NCBI GenBank assembly: GCA_035296325.1
Contig: DATHBD010000063.1
Coordinates: 1-64,000 of the forward strand
Direction: 5' to 3'
Source: DATHBD01 sp035296325
GTDB lineage: Bacteria > Actinomycetota > Actinomycetes > Mycobacteriales > Micromonosporaceae
DNA: 64,000 bases
In this document: one piece after another, positions 41,223 through 53,019 of the stretch
Numbering within the stretch: position 1 is the stretch's first letter
Layout: each line of letters opens with the position of its first letter
The notes under the pieces: generated by a model
The model's input: only the letters and a program-made list of their open reading frames with translations
What the model was told of the DNA's origin: nothing
The model's database searches: none
Program-made: the position numbers and the translations under genes

Positions 41223-41486
41223 TCAGCCCTCGGTCGGCTCTGCGGTCAGGAGGCTGCCGTTGATCTCGCGCAGCGCGATCGACAGCGGCTTCTCCTGCGG
41301 CGTGGTCTCCACCAGCGGCCCGACGTACTCCAGGAGGCCCTCGCCGAGCTGGCTGTAGTAGGCGTTGATCTGGCGAGCCCGCTTGGCCGCGAAAATCACC
41401 AGGGCGTACTTCGACGTGGTCTTGTCGAGCAGCTCATCGATTGGCGGGTTGGTGATGCCCTCGGGGTTCGCGATCGTTCCGGCCAC
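41223..41486 (-). CDS. rpoZ: RNA polymerase omega subunit
   Basis: 87 residues. It assists RNA polymerase assembly. EGITNPPIDELLDKTTSKYALVIFAAKRARQINAYY is the omega core; split by position, NPPIDELLD (about 12-20), SKYALVIFAAKRARQIN (about 25-41). GTG at 41486 with GAGG 7 nt upstream, 9 nt after gmk. Confidence 0.96.
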   Translation of the reverse strand: MAGTIANPEGITNPPIDELLDKTTSKYALVIFAAKRARQINAYYSQLGEGLLEYVGPLVETTPQEKPLSIALREINGSLLTAEPTEG

Positions 41487-41495
41487 GGATGAACC

Positions 41496-42101
41496 TCAAA
41501 ACTGTTGGAAGGGGGTTACGGGCGTCCATAACGAACCGAGTAATCCTACCAGTTCGTCCGCAGCCCGCTCGACGTCGTCGTTCACGATGGTGCGATCGAA
41601 CTCCTTTTCGGCGGCCAGTTCCTCCCGGGCGTGCGCCAGGCGGACCCGGATCGTCTCGGCGTCCTCGGTCCCGCGGTCGACCAGCCGGTTCTCCAGCTCG
41701 GCGAAGCTGGGCGGGGCGAGGAAGACCAGGAGCGCGTCGGGCATGGTCTGGCGGACCTGCCGGGCGCCCTGGAGATCGATCTTCAGCAGCGCCGGGACCC
41801 CCCGGGCGAGCTGCTGCTCCACCGGCCGGCGGGGCGTGCCGTAGAGGTTGCCGGCGAACTCGGCCCACTCCAGCAGCTCACCGTCGGCGACCATCTGGTT
41901 GAACCTTGGCCGGTCCACGAAGTGGTAGTGCACCCCGTCGACCTCATAGTCCCGTTTCGGACGGGTGGTGGCGGACACGGACAGCCAAACCCAGTGCGAG
42001 CGCACCCGGATCAGCTCGATCACGCTGTCCTTCCCGACCCCGGAGGGGCCGGAAAGGACAGTGAGTCGAGCTGCCGGGCGCGCGTCGTCGTCTCTGCTCA
42101 C
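41496..42101 (-). CDS. gmk: guanylate kinase
   Basis: 201 residues. It phosphorylates GMP to GDP. The P-loop reads LSGPSGVGKDSVIEL (about 15-29), with Asp where the Ser/Thr of GxGK(S/T) normally sits. The GMP-binding segment (SVSATTRPKRDYEVDGVHYHFV, read here in two parts: SVSATTRPKR and GVHYHFV) and LLKIDLQGARQVR are typical. GTG start at 42101. Between mihF and rpoZ. Confidence 0.95.
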   Translation of the reverse strand: MSRDDDARPAARLTVLSGPSGVGKDSVIELIRVRSHWVWLSVSATTRPKRDYEVDGVHYHFVDRPRFNQMVADGELLEWAEFAGNLYGTPRRPVEQQLARGVPALLKIDLQGARQVRQTMPDALLVFLAPPSFAELENRLVDRGTEDAETIRVRLAHAREELAAEKEFDRTIVNDDVERAADELVGLLGSLWTPVTPFQQF

Positions 42102-42121
42102 AGGATGTTTCTACCTAACGG

Positions 42122-42445
42122 CTAGCGGCCGTTGGCAGCGAACTCCCCAAGCAGAGCCTTTCGTTGCTGTTCGCCGAGGCCCCGCAGGCGCCGGCTATCA
42201 GCGATCTTGAGCTTCTCCATGATCTGGGTGGCGCGGATCTTGCCGATACCGGGCATCGCCTGCAGCACAGCCGACACCTTCAGCTTGCCGACAACGTCGT
42301 CGGCCTCGGCACGGTCCAGCACTGCCGCCAGCGTGGTCTTGCCCTGCTTGAGTTGCTCTTTCAGCTCAGCACGAGCCTTACGAATTTCAGCGGCCTTCTC
42401 CAGTGCGGCAGCGCGCTGTTCCGGGCTCAATGACGGGAGCGGCAC
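42122..42445 (-). CDS. mihF: integration host factor, actinobacterial type
   Basis: 107 residues. A nucleoid-associated DNA-binding protein required for normal DNA topology and, in mycobacteriophage L5, integration. LSPEQRAAALEKAAEIRKAR is the N-terminal helix. VLQAMPGIGKIRATQIMEKL is the helix-two-turn-helix DNA-binding part (about 60-80), followed by RRLRGLGEQQRKALL. GTG at 42445 with GAGGAG upstream. First gene of the gmk-rpoZ-coaBC run. Confidence 0.93.
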   Translation of the reverse strand: MPLPSLSPEQRAAALEKAAEIRKARAELKEQLKQGKTTLAAVLDRAEADDVVGKLKVSAVLQAMPGIGKIRATQIMEKLKIADSRRLRGLGEQQRKALLGEFAANGR

Positions 42446-42489
42446 CAGGTCTCCTCAGGTCCCTTGACGAGTGGGGTTCTAGCGCCGGA

Positions 42490-42518
42490 AAACTAGCGGG
42501 CGGCTGCGTTTTCGGCAA
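42490..42518 (-). promoter_or_regulatory. mihF promoter (-35 TTGCCG, 17 bp, -10 TAGTTT)
   Basis: TTGCCG (42518-42513) and TAGTTT (42495-42490) on the minus strand have a 17-bp spacer; the start would be about 42483, giving a short leader of about 40 nt before the mihF GTG. It lies in the 114-nt gap after the pyrF stop. Confidence 0.55.
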
Positions 42519-42559
42519 CGCCACCCCCGCCACAACGGGCCGGGGCGACCAGGTATGGG

Positions 42560-43399
42560 TCACGTCGGAATGGTCAATGCGCGCACACACGCGTCCCGGG
42601 CGCGGTCGGTCGCGGCCCGCAATCCGGTCACGTCCGGGCCCGCCCGGAGGATCTCCCGGGAGTACGACGGAAGCACCGATCCGCCCGACAACCCAAGCGC
42701 CGCACGGAGATTCTCAGCCTTCCCACCCTGGGCTCCCAGGCCGGGGACCAAGATCGTCCCATTGATCTTTGTAAGATCGATCAGGCCCGCATCGATGGTC
42801 GCCCCGACCACCACGCCGATATCGCCGAAGGGCTCGACACCATCGTTGAACAGGGAAATTTCATCAATGACCGACTGTGCGACGGTCCGGCCGTCGGCTC
42901 GGCGGGCACTCTGGATCGGGCCGCCCTCCGGGTTCGAGGTGCGCGCGAGGACGAAGACGCCGCGCCCGCCGGCAAGCGCCTTGTCCACCATTGGACGCAG
43001 CGCGCCAACCCCGAGATACGGACTCACGGTGATCGCGTCGGCCGCGAGCGGGCTGCCCGGATCGAGGTACGCATCGGCGTACGCGGCGGCGGTCGATCCG
43101 ATGTCGCCCCGTTTGACGTCGAGGATCACCAATGTCTGGCGAGCGGTCAACTGTCGGATAGTTGACTCAAGCACGGCCACTCCGCGGGACCCGAACCGCT
43201 CGAAAAATGCCGACTGCGGCTTGACCGCCGCAACCCGTCCGGCGAGCGCGTCCACCGCCGTTTCGGCGAACCGGTTCAGCCCGTCGACGTCGTCCGGCAG
43301 ACCCCACGCCGCCAACAAACCCGGATGCGGGTCGATGCCCACGCAGATCGGGCCATGCAAATTCATCGCCATCTGTAAACGAGCCCCGAAACGCTCCAC
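42560..43399 (-). CDS. pyrF: orotidine 5'-phosphate decarboxylase (type 2)
   Basis: 279 residues. It makes UMP from OMP. Type 2 signatures: CVGIDPHPGLLAAWG (about 19-33), VKPQSAFFERFGSRG, VILDVKRGDIGSTAAAYA (catalytic Lys-Asp), VFVLARTSNPEGG and LVPGLGAQGG (phosphate site). GTG at 43399 with AAGGAG 6 nt upstream; an internal ATG is less well placed. Last gene of the pyr operon. Confidence 0.94.
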   Translation of the reverse strand: MERFGARLQMAMNLHGPICVGIDPHPGLLAAWGLPDDVDGLNRFAETAVDALAGRVAAVKPQSAFFERFGSRGVAVLESTIRQLTARQTLVILDVKRGDIGSTAAAYADAYLDPGSPLAADAITVSPYLGVGALRPMVDKALAGGRGVFVLARTSNPEGGPIQSARRADGRTVAQSVIDEISLFNDGVEPFGDIGVVVGATIDAGLIDLTKINGTILVPGLGAQGGKAENLRAALGLSGGSVLPSYSREILRAGPDVTGLRAATDRARDACVRALTIPT

Positions 43400-43413
43400 T
43401 CTCGGCTCCTTCC

Positions 43414-44454
43414 TCAGGCGGATCGCCCCGCCACCGCTCGTACCGATCCGCGCACCAGTCCCGGCCCGTGGTAGATCAGCCCGCTGTAGAGCTGGACCAG
43501 GCGCGCGCCGGCATCGACCATCCGGACCGCGTCGTCGGGGTGCATGATTCCGCCGACGCCGATCACCGGCAGCCCGCTCTCCTTCGCCAGCAACCGGACC
43601 ACCGCCACCGCACGGCCGGCCAACGGACGACCGCTGAGCCCGCCGGCGCCCGCCGCACCCACCCGCGCCGCATCCCCGGGGCTCACCCCGCCGCGGCTGA
43701 TCGTGGTGTTGGTGGCGATCAGGCCGGCGACCCGTTCGGCGAGGCACACGTCGATCAGATCGCCGAGGGCCGCGTCGGCGAGGTCCGGCGCCACCTTCAC
43801 CAGGATCGGCTTGGGCCCCTCCGCACCGGCCAGCGCCGCCGTCTCGGCGCGCAGGGCGGCCAGCAGCTCGGTGAGCTGCCCGGAGTCCTGCAGGCCGCGC
43901 AGCCCGGGCGTGTTCGGCGAGCTGACATTCACCGCGAAGTAGTCGCCGAACCGGTACAGAGCACGCAGCCCGGTCACGTAGTCCTGCACCGCGTCCGCGA
44001 TCGGCGTCGCTTTCGACTTGCCGAGGCTGATTCCCAGCGGCACCGGCAGCGGGCCAAGCGTCGCCAGCCGGGCCGCCAGCGCCGCGGCGCCGGCGTTGTT
44101 GAAGCCCATCCGGTTGACGATCGCCTCGCTGGCCGGCAGCCGGAAGAGCCGGGGCCGGTCGTTGCCGGGCTGTGCCGTGGCGGTCACGGTGCCGACCTCG
44201 ATGAAGCCGAACCCCAGCGCGGGCCAGGCCCGCAACGCCCGGCCGTCCTTGTCCATGCCGGCCGCCAGCCCGACCGGGTTCGGGAAGCGGACCCCGAAGA
44301 CGGTGCGGGCCGCGCCCGGCGGGCTGAGGACCCGCCCGCCCGTGGAGAGCCGCGACAACAGCCGCAGCGTCCGTTCGTGCGCCACCTCGGCGTCGCCGCC
44401 GCCCAGCCGGAACAGCACCGGTCGGGCCAGCCGCGGGTAGAGCCCGCCGCTCAT
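43414..44454 (-). CDS. pyrD: dihydroorotate dehydrogenase (class 2, quinone-linked)
   Basis: 346 residues. It oxidises dihydroorotate using FMN and passes electrons to membrane quinones. FGVRFPNPVGLAAGMDKDGRAL, NRMGFNNAGAAAL, FAVNVSSPNTPGLRGLQ (catalytic Ser in the class 2 form), NTTISRGG and LVQLYSGLIYHGP are visible. The N-terminal extension with amphipathic helices (about 1-45) is the membrane-binding part of class 2. Start chosen at ATG 44454 (GGGGGA upstream); ATG 44490 is an alternative. Confidence 0.94.
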   Translation of the reverse strand: MSGGLYPRLARPVLFRLGGGDAEVAHERTLRLLSRLSTGGRVLSPPGAARTVFGVRFPNPVGLAAGMDKDGRALRAWPALGFGFIEVGTVTATAQPGNDRPRLFRLPASEAIVNRMGFNNAGAAALAARLATLGPLPVPLGISLGKSKATPIADAVQDYVTGLRALYRFGDYFAVNVSSPNTPGLRGLQDSGQLTELLAALRAETAALAGAEGPKPILVKVAPDLADAALGDLIDVCLAERVAGLIATNTTISRGGVSPGDAARVGAAGAGGLSGRPLAGRAVAVVRLLAKESGLPVIGVGGIMHPDDAVRMVDAGARLVQLYSGLIYHGPGLVRGSVRAVAGRSA

Positions 44455-44497
44455 CCGGTCCCCCGGCGAGCCGCCGGTGTCACGCGGCATCCTTCGA

Positions 44498-47855
<3,358 letters not shown>

Positions 47856-47863
<8 letters not shown>

Positions 47864-48989
47864 GGGTACGTCCTTCGGGAGATTCGATCAGGGCGGTGAG
47901 CCGATCGAAGAGGTAGTCGGCGTCGTGCGGGCCCGCCGCGGCCTCCGGGTGGTACTGCACCGAGTACGCGGGCGCATCCAGGCAGCGCAGCCCCTCCACC
48001 ACGTCGTCGTTGAGGCACACGTGGGTCACCGCGACCCGGCCGAACTCGGTCTCCTGCGGCGTCCCGTCCGCCGGGGCGTCGACGGCGAAGCCGTGGTTGT
48101 GCGCGGTGACCTCGACCTTGCCGGTGTCGCGGTCCAGCACCGGCTGGTTGATGCCGCGGTGGCCGTACTTGAGCTTGTACGTGCCGAAGCCCAGTGCCCG
48201 GCCGAGAATCTGGTTGCCGAAGCAGATCCCGAAGATCGGCATGCGCCGGCGCAGCAGCTCCCGGGTCACGGCCACCTCGGCGTCCGCGGTGGCCGGGTCG
48301 CCCGGACCGTTGGACAGGAACAGCGCGTCCGCGCCGGTGGCGAGGATCTCCTCGGGGGTGGCGGTCGCCGGCAGGACATGGGTCCGCACGCCGCGCGCCG
48401 CCAGCCGGCGTGGAGTGTTGCGCTTGATACCAAGGTCCAGCGCGGCCACCGTGAACCGGTGCTCCCCCTGCGGCTCGACGGTGTACGCCGTCCGGGTGGT
48501 CACGTCGCCGACCAGGTTGGCACCCGCCATGCCGGGCTGGTCCCGGACCCGGTCCAGCAGCGCCGCCGGGTCGTCCTCGACACTTGACACACCGACCCGC
48601 ATGGCACCCCGGTCGCGCAGGTGCCGGGTCAGGGCGCGGGTGTCCAGGCCGGAGATGCCCACGACGCCATCGGCCGCCAGCCGGTCGGCCAGGCTGCCGG
48701 AGGCGCGCCAGTTGGAGTACGACCGGGACGGGTCGCGCACCACGTACCCGGAGACCCAGATCCGGCCCGACTCGTCGTCCTCGCCGTTCACGCCGGTGTT
48801 GCCGATCTGCGGCGCGGTCTGCACCACGACCTGGCGGTGGTACGACGGGTCGGTCAGCGTCTCCTGGTACCCCGTCATGCCGGTGTTGAAGACGGCCTCG
48901 CCGAACGTCTCCCCCACCGCCCCGTACGCCTCGCCGCGGAAGCTCCGCCCGTCCTCCAGTACCAGCAACGCCTGTCGCCGCGAACCCAT
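47856..48989 (-). CDS. carA: carbamoyl-phosphate synthase small subunit
   Basis: 377 residues. It hydrolyses glutamine and passes ammonia to CarB. The N-terminal CPSase domain (about 1-140) has LVLEDGRSFRGEAYGA and VFNTGMTGYQE. The class I glutaminase (about 180-365) has LFLSNGPGDP, IFGICFGNQILG with the nucleophilic Cys, and VQYHPEAAAGPHD with the catalytic His/Glu. The ATG at 48989 overlaps the pyrC stop by one base. Confidence 0.97.
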
Positions 48990-50272
48990 CAGCGGACCGC
49001 CTTTCCGTCGAGCACGGTGGCCCGACCGTGCAGGAAGGTCGCGACGATGCGACCGGGGAGCGTCATGCCGGCGTAGGGGGTGTTGCGGCTGCGGCTGGCG
49101 AGCTGCGCCGGGTCCACCGTCCAGCGCACCGACGGATCAACGAGCGTGAGGTTCGCCGGCACGCCGGGTGCCGGGTTGCGGCCGTGGTCGGTGAGGCCGG
49201 CGATGCGGGCCGGCGCCCGGGACATCCGCTCGGCGATGCCGTCCCAGCCGAGCCGGTCCAACGCCACCTCCATCACGACGGAGAGTGCGGTCTGCAGCCC
49301 GAGCATGCCGGGCCGGGCGTACGCCCACTCGCACTCCTTGTCCTCCACGGTGTGCGGGGCGTGGTCGGTGGCCACCACGTCGATCACGCCCTCGACCAGG
49401 GCGTCGCACAGCGCACGGGCGTCGGCGGACTCGCGCAGCGGTGGGTTGACCTTGAACACCGGGTCGTACCCGGTGGCCCGCTCGTCGGTGAGCAGCAGGT
49501 GGTGCGGCGTGACCTCGGCGGTGATCCGCACCCCTCGGCCCTTGGCCCAGCGCAGGATCTCCACCGAGCCCGCGGTGGAGACGTGGCAGATGTGCAGCCG
49601 CCCGCCCACGTGCCCGGCGAGCAGCGCGTCCCGGGCGATGATCGCCTCCTCGGCCGCGGCCGGCCAGCCGGGCAGGCCGAGCCGCGCCGCCACCTCGCCC
49701 TCGTGCATCTGCGCGCCGGCGGTGAGCCGGGGTTCCTCGGCGTGCTGGGCGATCACCCCGTCGAAGGCCTTGACGTACTCCAGCGCCCGGCGCATCAGCC
49801 GGGGGTCGGCCACGCAGTGCCCGTCGTCGGAGAAGATCCGCACGCTCGCCGCCGAGTCGGCCATCGCCCCCAGTTCGGCGAGCTGCTCGCCGCCGAGCCC
49901 CACGGTGACCGCGCCGATCGGCTGCACGTCGACCAGACCGGCCTCGCGCCCCAGCCGCCAGACCTGCTCCACCACACCGGCGGTGTCGGCGACCGGTGAG
50001 GTGTTCGCCATCGCGCACACCGCCGTGTACCCGCCCAGCGCGGCGGCCCGGGACCCGGACTCCACGGTCTCGGCATCCTCCCGACCCGGCTCGCGCAGGT
50101 GCGTGTGCAGGTCCACCAGGCCGGGCAGGGCGACCAGGCCGTCCGCCTCGATCACCTCCACGCCGGCCGCACGCAGGCCCGCGCCGGCTTCCGCGACGAC
50201 GCCGTCGCGGATCAGCAGGTCGGTCGGGTCCGCACCGAGCACACGCGCGCCCCGGATCAGGTACGCCGTCAC
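48989..50272 (-). CDS. pyrC: dihydroorotase (type I)
   Basis: 427 residues. It cyclises carbamoyl aspartate. Amidohydrolase metal site: LVDLHTHLREPGREDAE (HxH, about 53-69), later HICHVST and VVATDHAPHT (metal Asp and neighbouring His). The YDPVFKVNPPLR motif is typical of type I. GTG at 50272 overlaps the pyrB stop (GTGA), with GGAGG 6 nt upstream within pyrB. The open frame upstream of this is a pyrB shadow. Confidence 0.96.
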   Translation of the reverse strand: MTAYLIRGARVLGADPTDLLIRDGVVAEAGAGLRAAGVEVIEADGLVALPGLVDLHTHLREPGREDAETVESGSRAAALGGYTAVCAMANTSPVADTAGVVEQVWRLGREAGLVDVQPIGAVTVGLGGEQLAELGAMADSAASVRIFSDDGHCVADPRLMRRALEYVKAFDGVIAQHAEEPRLTAGAQMHEGEVAARLGLPGWPAAAEEAIIARDALLAGHVGGRLHICHVSTAGSVEILRWAKGRGVRITAEVTPHHLLLTDERATGYDPVFKVNPPLRESADARALCDALVEGVIDVVATDHAPHTVEDKECEWAYARPGMLGLQTALSVVMEVALDRLGWDGIAERMSRAPARIAGLTDHGRNPAPGVPANLTLVDPSVRWTVDPAQLASRSRNTPYAGMTLPGRIVATFLHGRATVLDGKAVR

Positions 50273-51213
50273 CGTTTGCCTCCAAGCAGGAGATAGAGGA
50301 CCGCCATCCGGACCGAAACGCCGTTGGCGACCTGTTCGACGATGGTGGAGCGGGCCGAATCGGCCACCTCCGGTGCGATCTCCATTCCCCGGTTCATCGG
50401 GCCGGGGTGCATCACGATCGCGTGCCCGGGAAGCCGGCTCACCCGCGCCGCGTCCAGGCCGTAGCGCCGGGCGTACTCCCGCGACGAAGGCACGAACGCC
50501 TCCGCCGCGGCGCCCGGCGGCGCTCCGATCGCGGCGAAGCGCTCCCGCTGCACGCGGAGCATCATGACCACGTCGGCGTCGGGCAGCACCGCGTCGAGGT
50601 CGTACCCGGTCGTCACCGGCCAGGCGCCGACCCCGACCGGCAGCAGCGTGGGCGGCGCGACCAGGGTGACCTTGGCGCCCAGCGTGTGCAGCAGCAGCAC
50701 GTTGGAGCGGGCCACCCGGGAGTGCAGCACGTCGCCGACGATCACCACGTTGAGGCCGGCGAGGCGACCCAGGCGCGAGCGCATGGTGTACGCGTCGAGC
50801 AGCGCCTGGGTCGGGTGCTCGTGGGTGCCGTCGCCGGCGTTGACCACGATCCCGTCGACCCACTGCGCGAGCCGGTGCGGCGCCCCGGACGCGGGGTGGC
50901 GGATCACCACCGCGTCCGCGCCCATCGCCTGCAGGGTCAGCGCGGTGTCCTTGAGGCTCTCACCCTTGGACACGCTGGAGCCCTTGACGGAGAAGTTGAT
51001 CACGTCGGCGGACAGCCGCTTGGCGGCCGCCTCGAACGAGATCCGGGTCCGGGTGGAGTCCTCGTAGAACAGGTTCACCACGGTGCGTCCGCGCAGCGTG
51101 GGCAGTTTCTTGACCTCCCGGTCGGCCAGCGTCGCCATTTCGGCGGCGGTGTCGAGCACCAGCGTCGCGGCGGTGGCGTCGAGGTCGGCGGCGGAGAGCA
51201 GGTGCCCGATCAC
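50269..51213 (-). CDS. pyrB: aspartate carbamoyltransferase catalytic subunit
   Basis: 314 residues. It commits carbamoyl phosphate to pyrimidines. Carbamoyl-phosphate site FYEDSTRTRISFE (about 49-61), aspartate loop with KGSSVSKGESLKDT, HEHPTQALLDAYTM, and HPGPMNRGMEIAPEV near the C-terminus. No pyrI regulatory subunit is present in the window. GTG at 51213 overlaps the pyrR stop by 4 bases. Confidence 0.96.
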   Translation of the reverse strand: MIGHLLSAADLDATAATLVLDTAAEMATLADREVKKLPTLRGRTVVNLFYEDSTRTRISFEAAAKRLSADVINFSVKGSSVSKGESLKDTALTLQAMGADAVVIRHPASGAPHRLAQWVDGIVVNAGDGTHEHPTQALLDAYTMRSRLGRLAGLNVVIVGDVLHSRVARSNVLLLHTLGAKVTLVAPPTLLPVGVGAWPVTTGYDLDAVLPDADVVMMLRVQRERFAAIGAPPGAAAEAFVPSSREYARRYGLDAARVSRLPGHAIVMHPGPMNRGMEIAPEVADSARSTIVEQVANGVSVRMAVLYLLLGGKR

Positions 51214-51779
51214 GAGGTGCCCGTGCCCGGGTTCAGCAGGACCGCGTCGGTCCCGTCGGTCTCCGCCACCAGGACCCGCACGCTCTCCTCGAGGGCGGTC
51301 GGGATGTTCTTTCCCACGTAGTCGGCGCGGATCGGCAGTTGGCGGTGGCCGCGGTCGACCAGGACGGCCAACTGCACGGCCCGGGGCCGGCCGAGATCCT
51401 TCAACGCGTCCAGCGCGGCCCGCACCGTACGCCCGGAGAACAGCACGTCGTCGACCAGGATCACCCGGCGATCGTCGAGACCACCGCTGGGCACGTCGGT
51501 GTGGCCCACGGCGCGGGCGCCGCGCAGGCGCAGATCGTCTCGGTACAGGGTGATATCCAGCACACCGACCGGGATGTCGATACCCTCGAAGGTAGCGATC
51601 CGGGCAGCGAGCCGGCGCGCCAGCGGTACTCCGCGGGTGGGGATTCCGAGCAGCACGGTGTCCGCCGCTCCGGAGGTCTTCTCGAGGATCTGATGGGCGA
51701 TGCGGTCCAGTACACGGGCCACGTCAGCGTCCGTCAGGATCGTTTTGCCACGCATTGTGGGTGGCGCGGAGTAGGACAC
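51210..51779 (-). CDS. pyrR: PyrR bifunctional regulator / uracil phosphoribosyltransferase
   Basis: 189 residues. It binds pyr mRNA in response to UMP and has weak uracil phosphoribosyltransferase activity. PRPP motif VILVDDVLFSGRTVRAAL (about 101-118); LLGIPTRGVPLARRLA and VGVLDITLYRDDL are typical. GTG at 51779 with AAGGAGG five bases upstream. A PyrR-binding hairpin lies immediately before that ribosome site, so it probably represses its own operon's translation. Confidence 0.95.
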   Translation of the reverse strand: MSYSAPPTMRGKTILTDADVARVLDRIAHQILEKTSGAADTVLLGIPTRGVPLARRLAARIATFEGIDIPVGVLDITLYRDDLRLRGARAVGHTDVPSGGLDDRRVILVDDVLFSGRTVRAALDALKDLGRPRAVQLAVLVDRGHRQLPIRADYVGKNIPTALEESVRVLVAETDGTDAVLLNPGTGTS

Positions 51780-51792
51780 GATGGACCTCCTT

Positions 51793-51815
51793 CCCCGCCT
51801 CACTGGACGGGTCGT
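51793..51815 (-). promoter_or_regulatory. PyrR-binding RNA hairpin overlapping the pyrR ribosome-binding region
   Basis: On the minus strand CCCGTCCAGTGAGGCGGGG (51811-51793) forms CCCG/CGGG closing a loop with TCCAGTGAGG, matching the conserved PyrR loop (UCCAGnGAGG). It ends next to the AAGGAGG of pyrR. In Mycobacterium smegmatis PyrR represses translation by binding such a leader hairpin; the same mechanism is expected here. Confidence 0.8.
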
Positions 51816-51837
51816 TAAAGGACGTCGAGCGGCCGCC

Positions 51838-51843
51838 AGCCTA
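51838..51843 (-). promoter_or_regulatory. -10 box of the pyr operon promoter
   Basis: TAGGCT on the minus strand at 51843-51838; the transcript would start near 51831, giving a leader of about 52 nt that contains the PyrR hairpin. The -35 region (around TTTCCC) is weak. Confidence 0.4.
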
Positions 51844-51884
51844 GCAACCGCCCCTGACCAGGGAAACGCAAGGGTCGCTAGTAC

Positions 51885-51914
51885 TTGACCACCGTGACGT
51901 TGGCCAGTTACCGT
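51885..51914 (+). promoter_or_regulatory. bldD promoter (-35 TTGACC, 18 bp, -10 TACCGT)
   Basis: TTGACC (51885-51890) and TACCGT (51909-51914) are separated by 18 bp. The start would be near 51921, about 53 nt before the ATG. A sequence at 51914-51926 (TCACGCTCCGTAG) resembles the BldD operator pattern TNACNCWGNGTNA with two mismatches, compatible with autoregulation. Confidence 0.5.
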
Positions 51915-51973
51915 CACGCTCCGTAGCGATCGGCCGGATGCACCCCACGTCCGGCGCAGTGACTGGAGTCGGT

Positions 51974-52462
51974 ATGCCGTCTGAGTACGCCAAGTCTCTT
52001 GGTGCTCGCCTGCGCTCGATCCGCCAGCAGCAGGGTCTGTCCCTGCAGGGCGTGGAAGAGAAGTCAGCCGGGCGTTGGAAGGCCGTTGTGGTCGGTTCCT
52101 ATGAGCGCGGCGACCGGGCGGTGACGGTGTCGCGCCTGGCCGAGCTCGCCGAGTTCTACCGGGTGCCGGTGGCCGAGTTGCTGCCCGAGGGCACCGGCAC
52201 GCGCCACGAGCCCACCAACAAGATCGTGCTGGACCTGGAGAAGCTCTACGACGCCGCCGGGGACGACCTGCAGTACGTCGCCCGCTACGCCCGGGCGATC
52301 CAGCAGCAGCGCGGCGACTACAACGGCCGGGTGCTGTCCATCCGGGCCGACGACCTGCGGGCCCTGGCGATCGTGTACGACGCCTCGCCGTCCGGCCTGG
52401 TCGAGCGCCTCAACGAGCAGCACGTCCTGGTCACCGACCCCCGGTCGCTCTTCCAGTCCTAG
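51974..52462 (+). CDS. bldD: developmental regulator BldD
   Basis: 162 residues. An N-terminal helix-turn-helix domain (about 5-75: SLGARLRSIRQQQGLSLQGV, SYERGDRAVTVSRLAELAEF) is followed by the C-terminal domain (about 90-162). The latter contains QQQRGDYNGRVLSIRADD, matching the RGD-x8-RxxD c-di-GMP-binding signature. BldD with c-di-GMP represses sporulation genes in Streptomyces and relatives. ATG at 51974 with GGAG five bases upstream. Divergent from the pyr operon. Confidence 0.95.
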   Translation: MPSEYAKSLGARLRSIRQQQGLSLQGVEEKSAGRWKAVVVGSYERGDRAVTVSRLAELAEFYRVPVAELLPEGTGTRHEPTNKIVLDLEKLYDAAGDDLQYVARYARAIQQQRGDYNGRVLSIRADDLRALAIVYDASPSGLVERLNEQHVLVTDPRSLFQS

Positions 52463-52474
52463 CGTTCGTCCCGG

Positions 52475-52526
52475 TTTCGGGGAAGTTGTGGCCTCCCGCG
52501 CCCGCGGAGTCACGACTTCCCCGAAA
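52475..52526. terminator. long inverted repeat between convergent bldD and nusB
   Basis: TTTCGGGGAAGT (52475-52486) pairs exactly with ACTTCCCCGAAA (52515-52526). The pairing continues inwards through GTG/CAC to CTCC/GGAG with a few mismatches and one bulge, giving a stem of about 21 bp around a GC-rich loop. It serves as a bidirectional terminator and is unusually long, like the element at 38581. Confidence 0.6.
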
Positions 52527-52578
52527 TTGTCTGCGGGATGCCGCCGGACGCCCGGCCCGACTCAGCGCGCGGCCCGGC

Positions 52579-53019
52579 TCACGGAGTCGCGTAGTCGGAG
52601 ATCCGGCCCAGAATGCCGTGCAGGAAGCGCGGGGAGTCGTCGGTGGAGAGCGTCTCGGCAAGCTCTACGGCCTCGCTGATCGCCACCGCGGCGTCGATGT
52701 CGGCGCAGTACAGCAACTCGAACACCGCGATGCGGGCCAGATTGCGGTCCACCACCGGCATCCGGTCCAGCGTCCAGCCCTCGGCGTAGCTTCCGATCAG
52801 CTCGTCGATCCGGTCGGTGTTGCGGTCCACTCCCTCGACCAGGGTGACCGTGTAGTCGATGTAGTCCGGGCGCGGCGGGGGCAGGCGCTCCAGGTAGGTG
52901 GTGAGCACCCCGGGTCGGGCCAGGCCACGCAGGTCCGCCTCGTAGAGCACGTCGAGTGCCCGCTTACGCGCCTTGCGCCGGGCCGACATGGCCCCGGTGA
53001 CGTCACCGAGGAAGCTCAT
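52579..53019 (-). CDS. nusB: transcription antitermination factor NusB
   Basis: 146 residues from ATG 53019. With NusE it binds boxA of rRNA leaders, such as the one at the start of this window. The all-helical core runs from ARRKARKRALDVLYEADLRG through DRMPVVDRNLARIAVFELLY to AISEAVELAETLSTDDSPRFLHGILGRI. The ATG at 53019 overlaps the efp stop (ATGA) but adds ten unconserved residues; ATG at 52989 is a good alternative. Confidence 0.93.
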   Translation of the reverse strand: MSFLGDVTGAMSARRKARKRALDVLYEADLRGLARPGVLTTYLERLPPPRPDYIDYTVTLVEGVDRNTDRIDELIGSYAEGWTLDRMPVVDRNLARIAVFELLYCADIDAAVAISEAVELAETLSTDDSPRFLHGILGRISDYATP

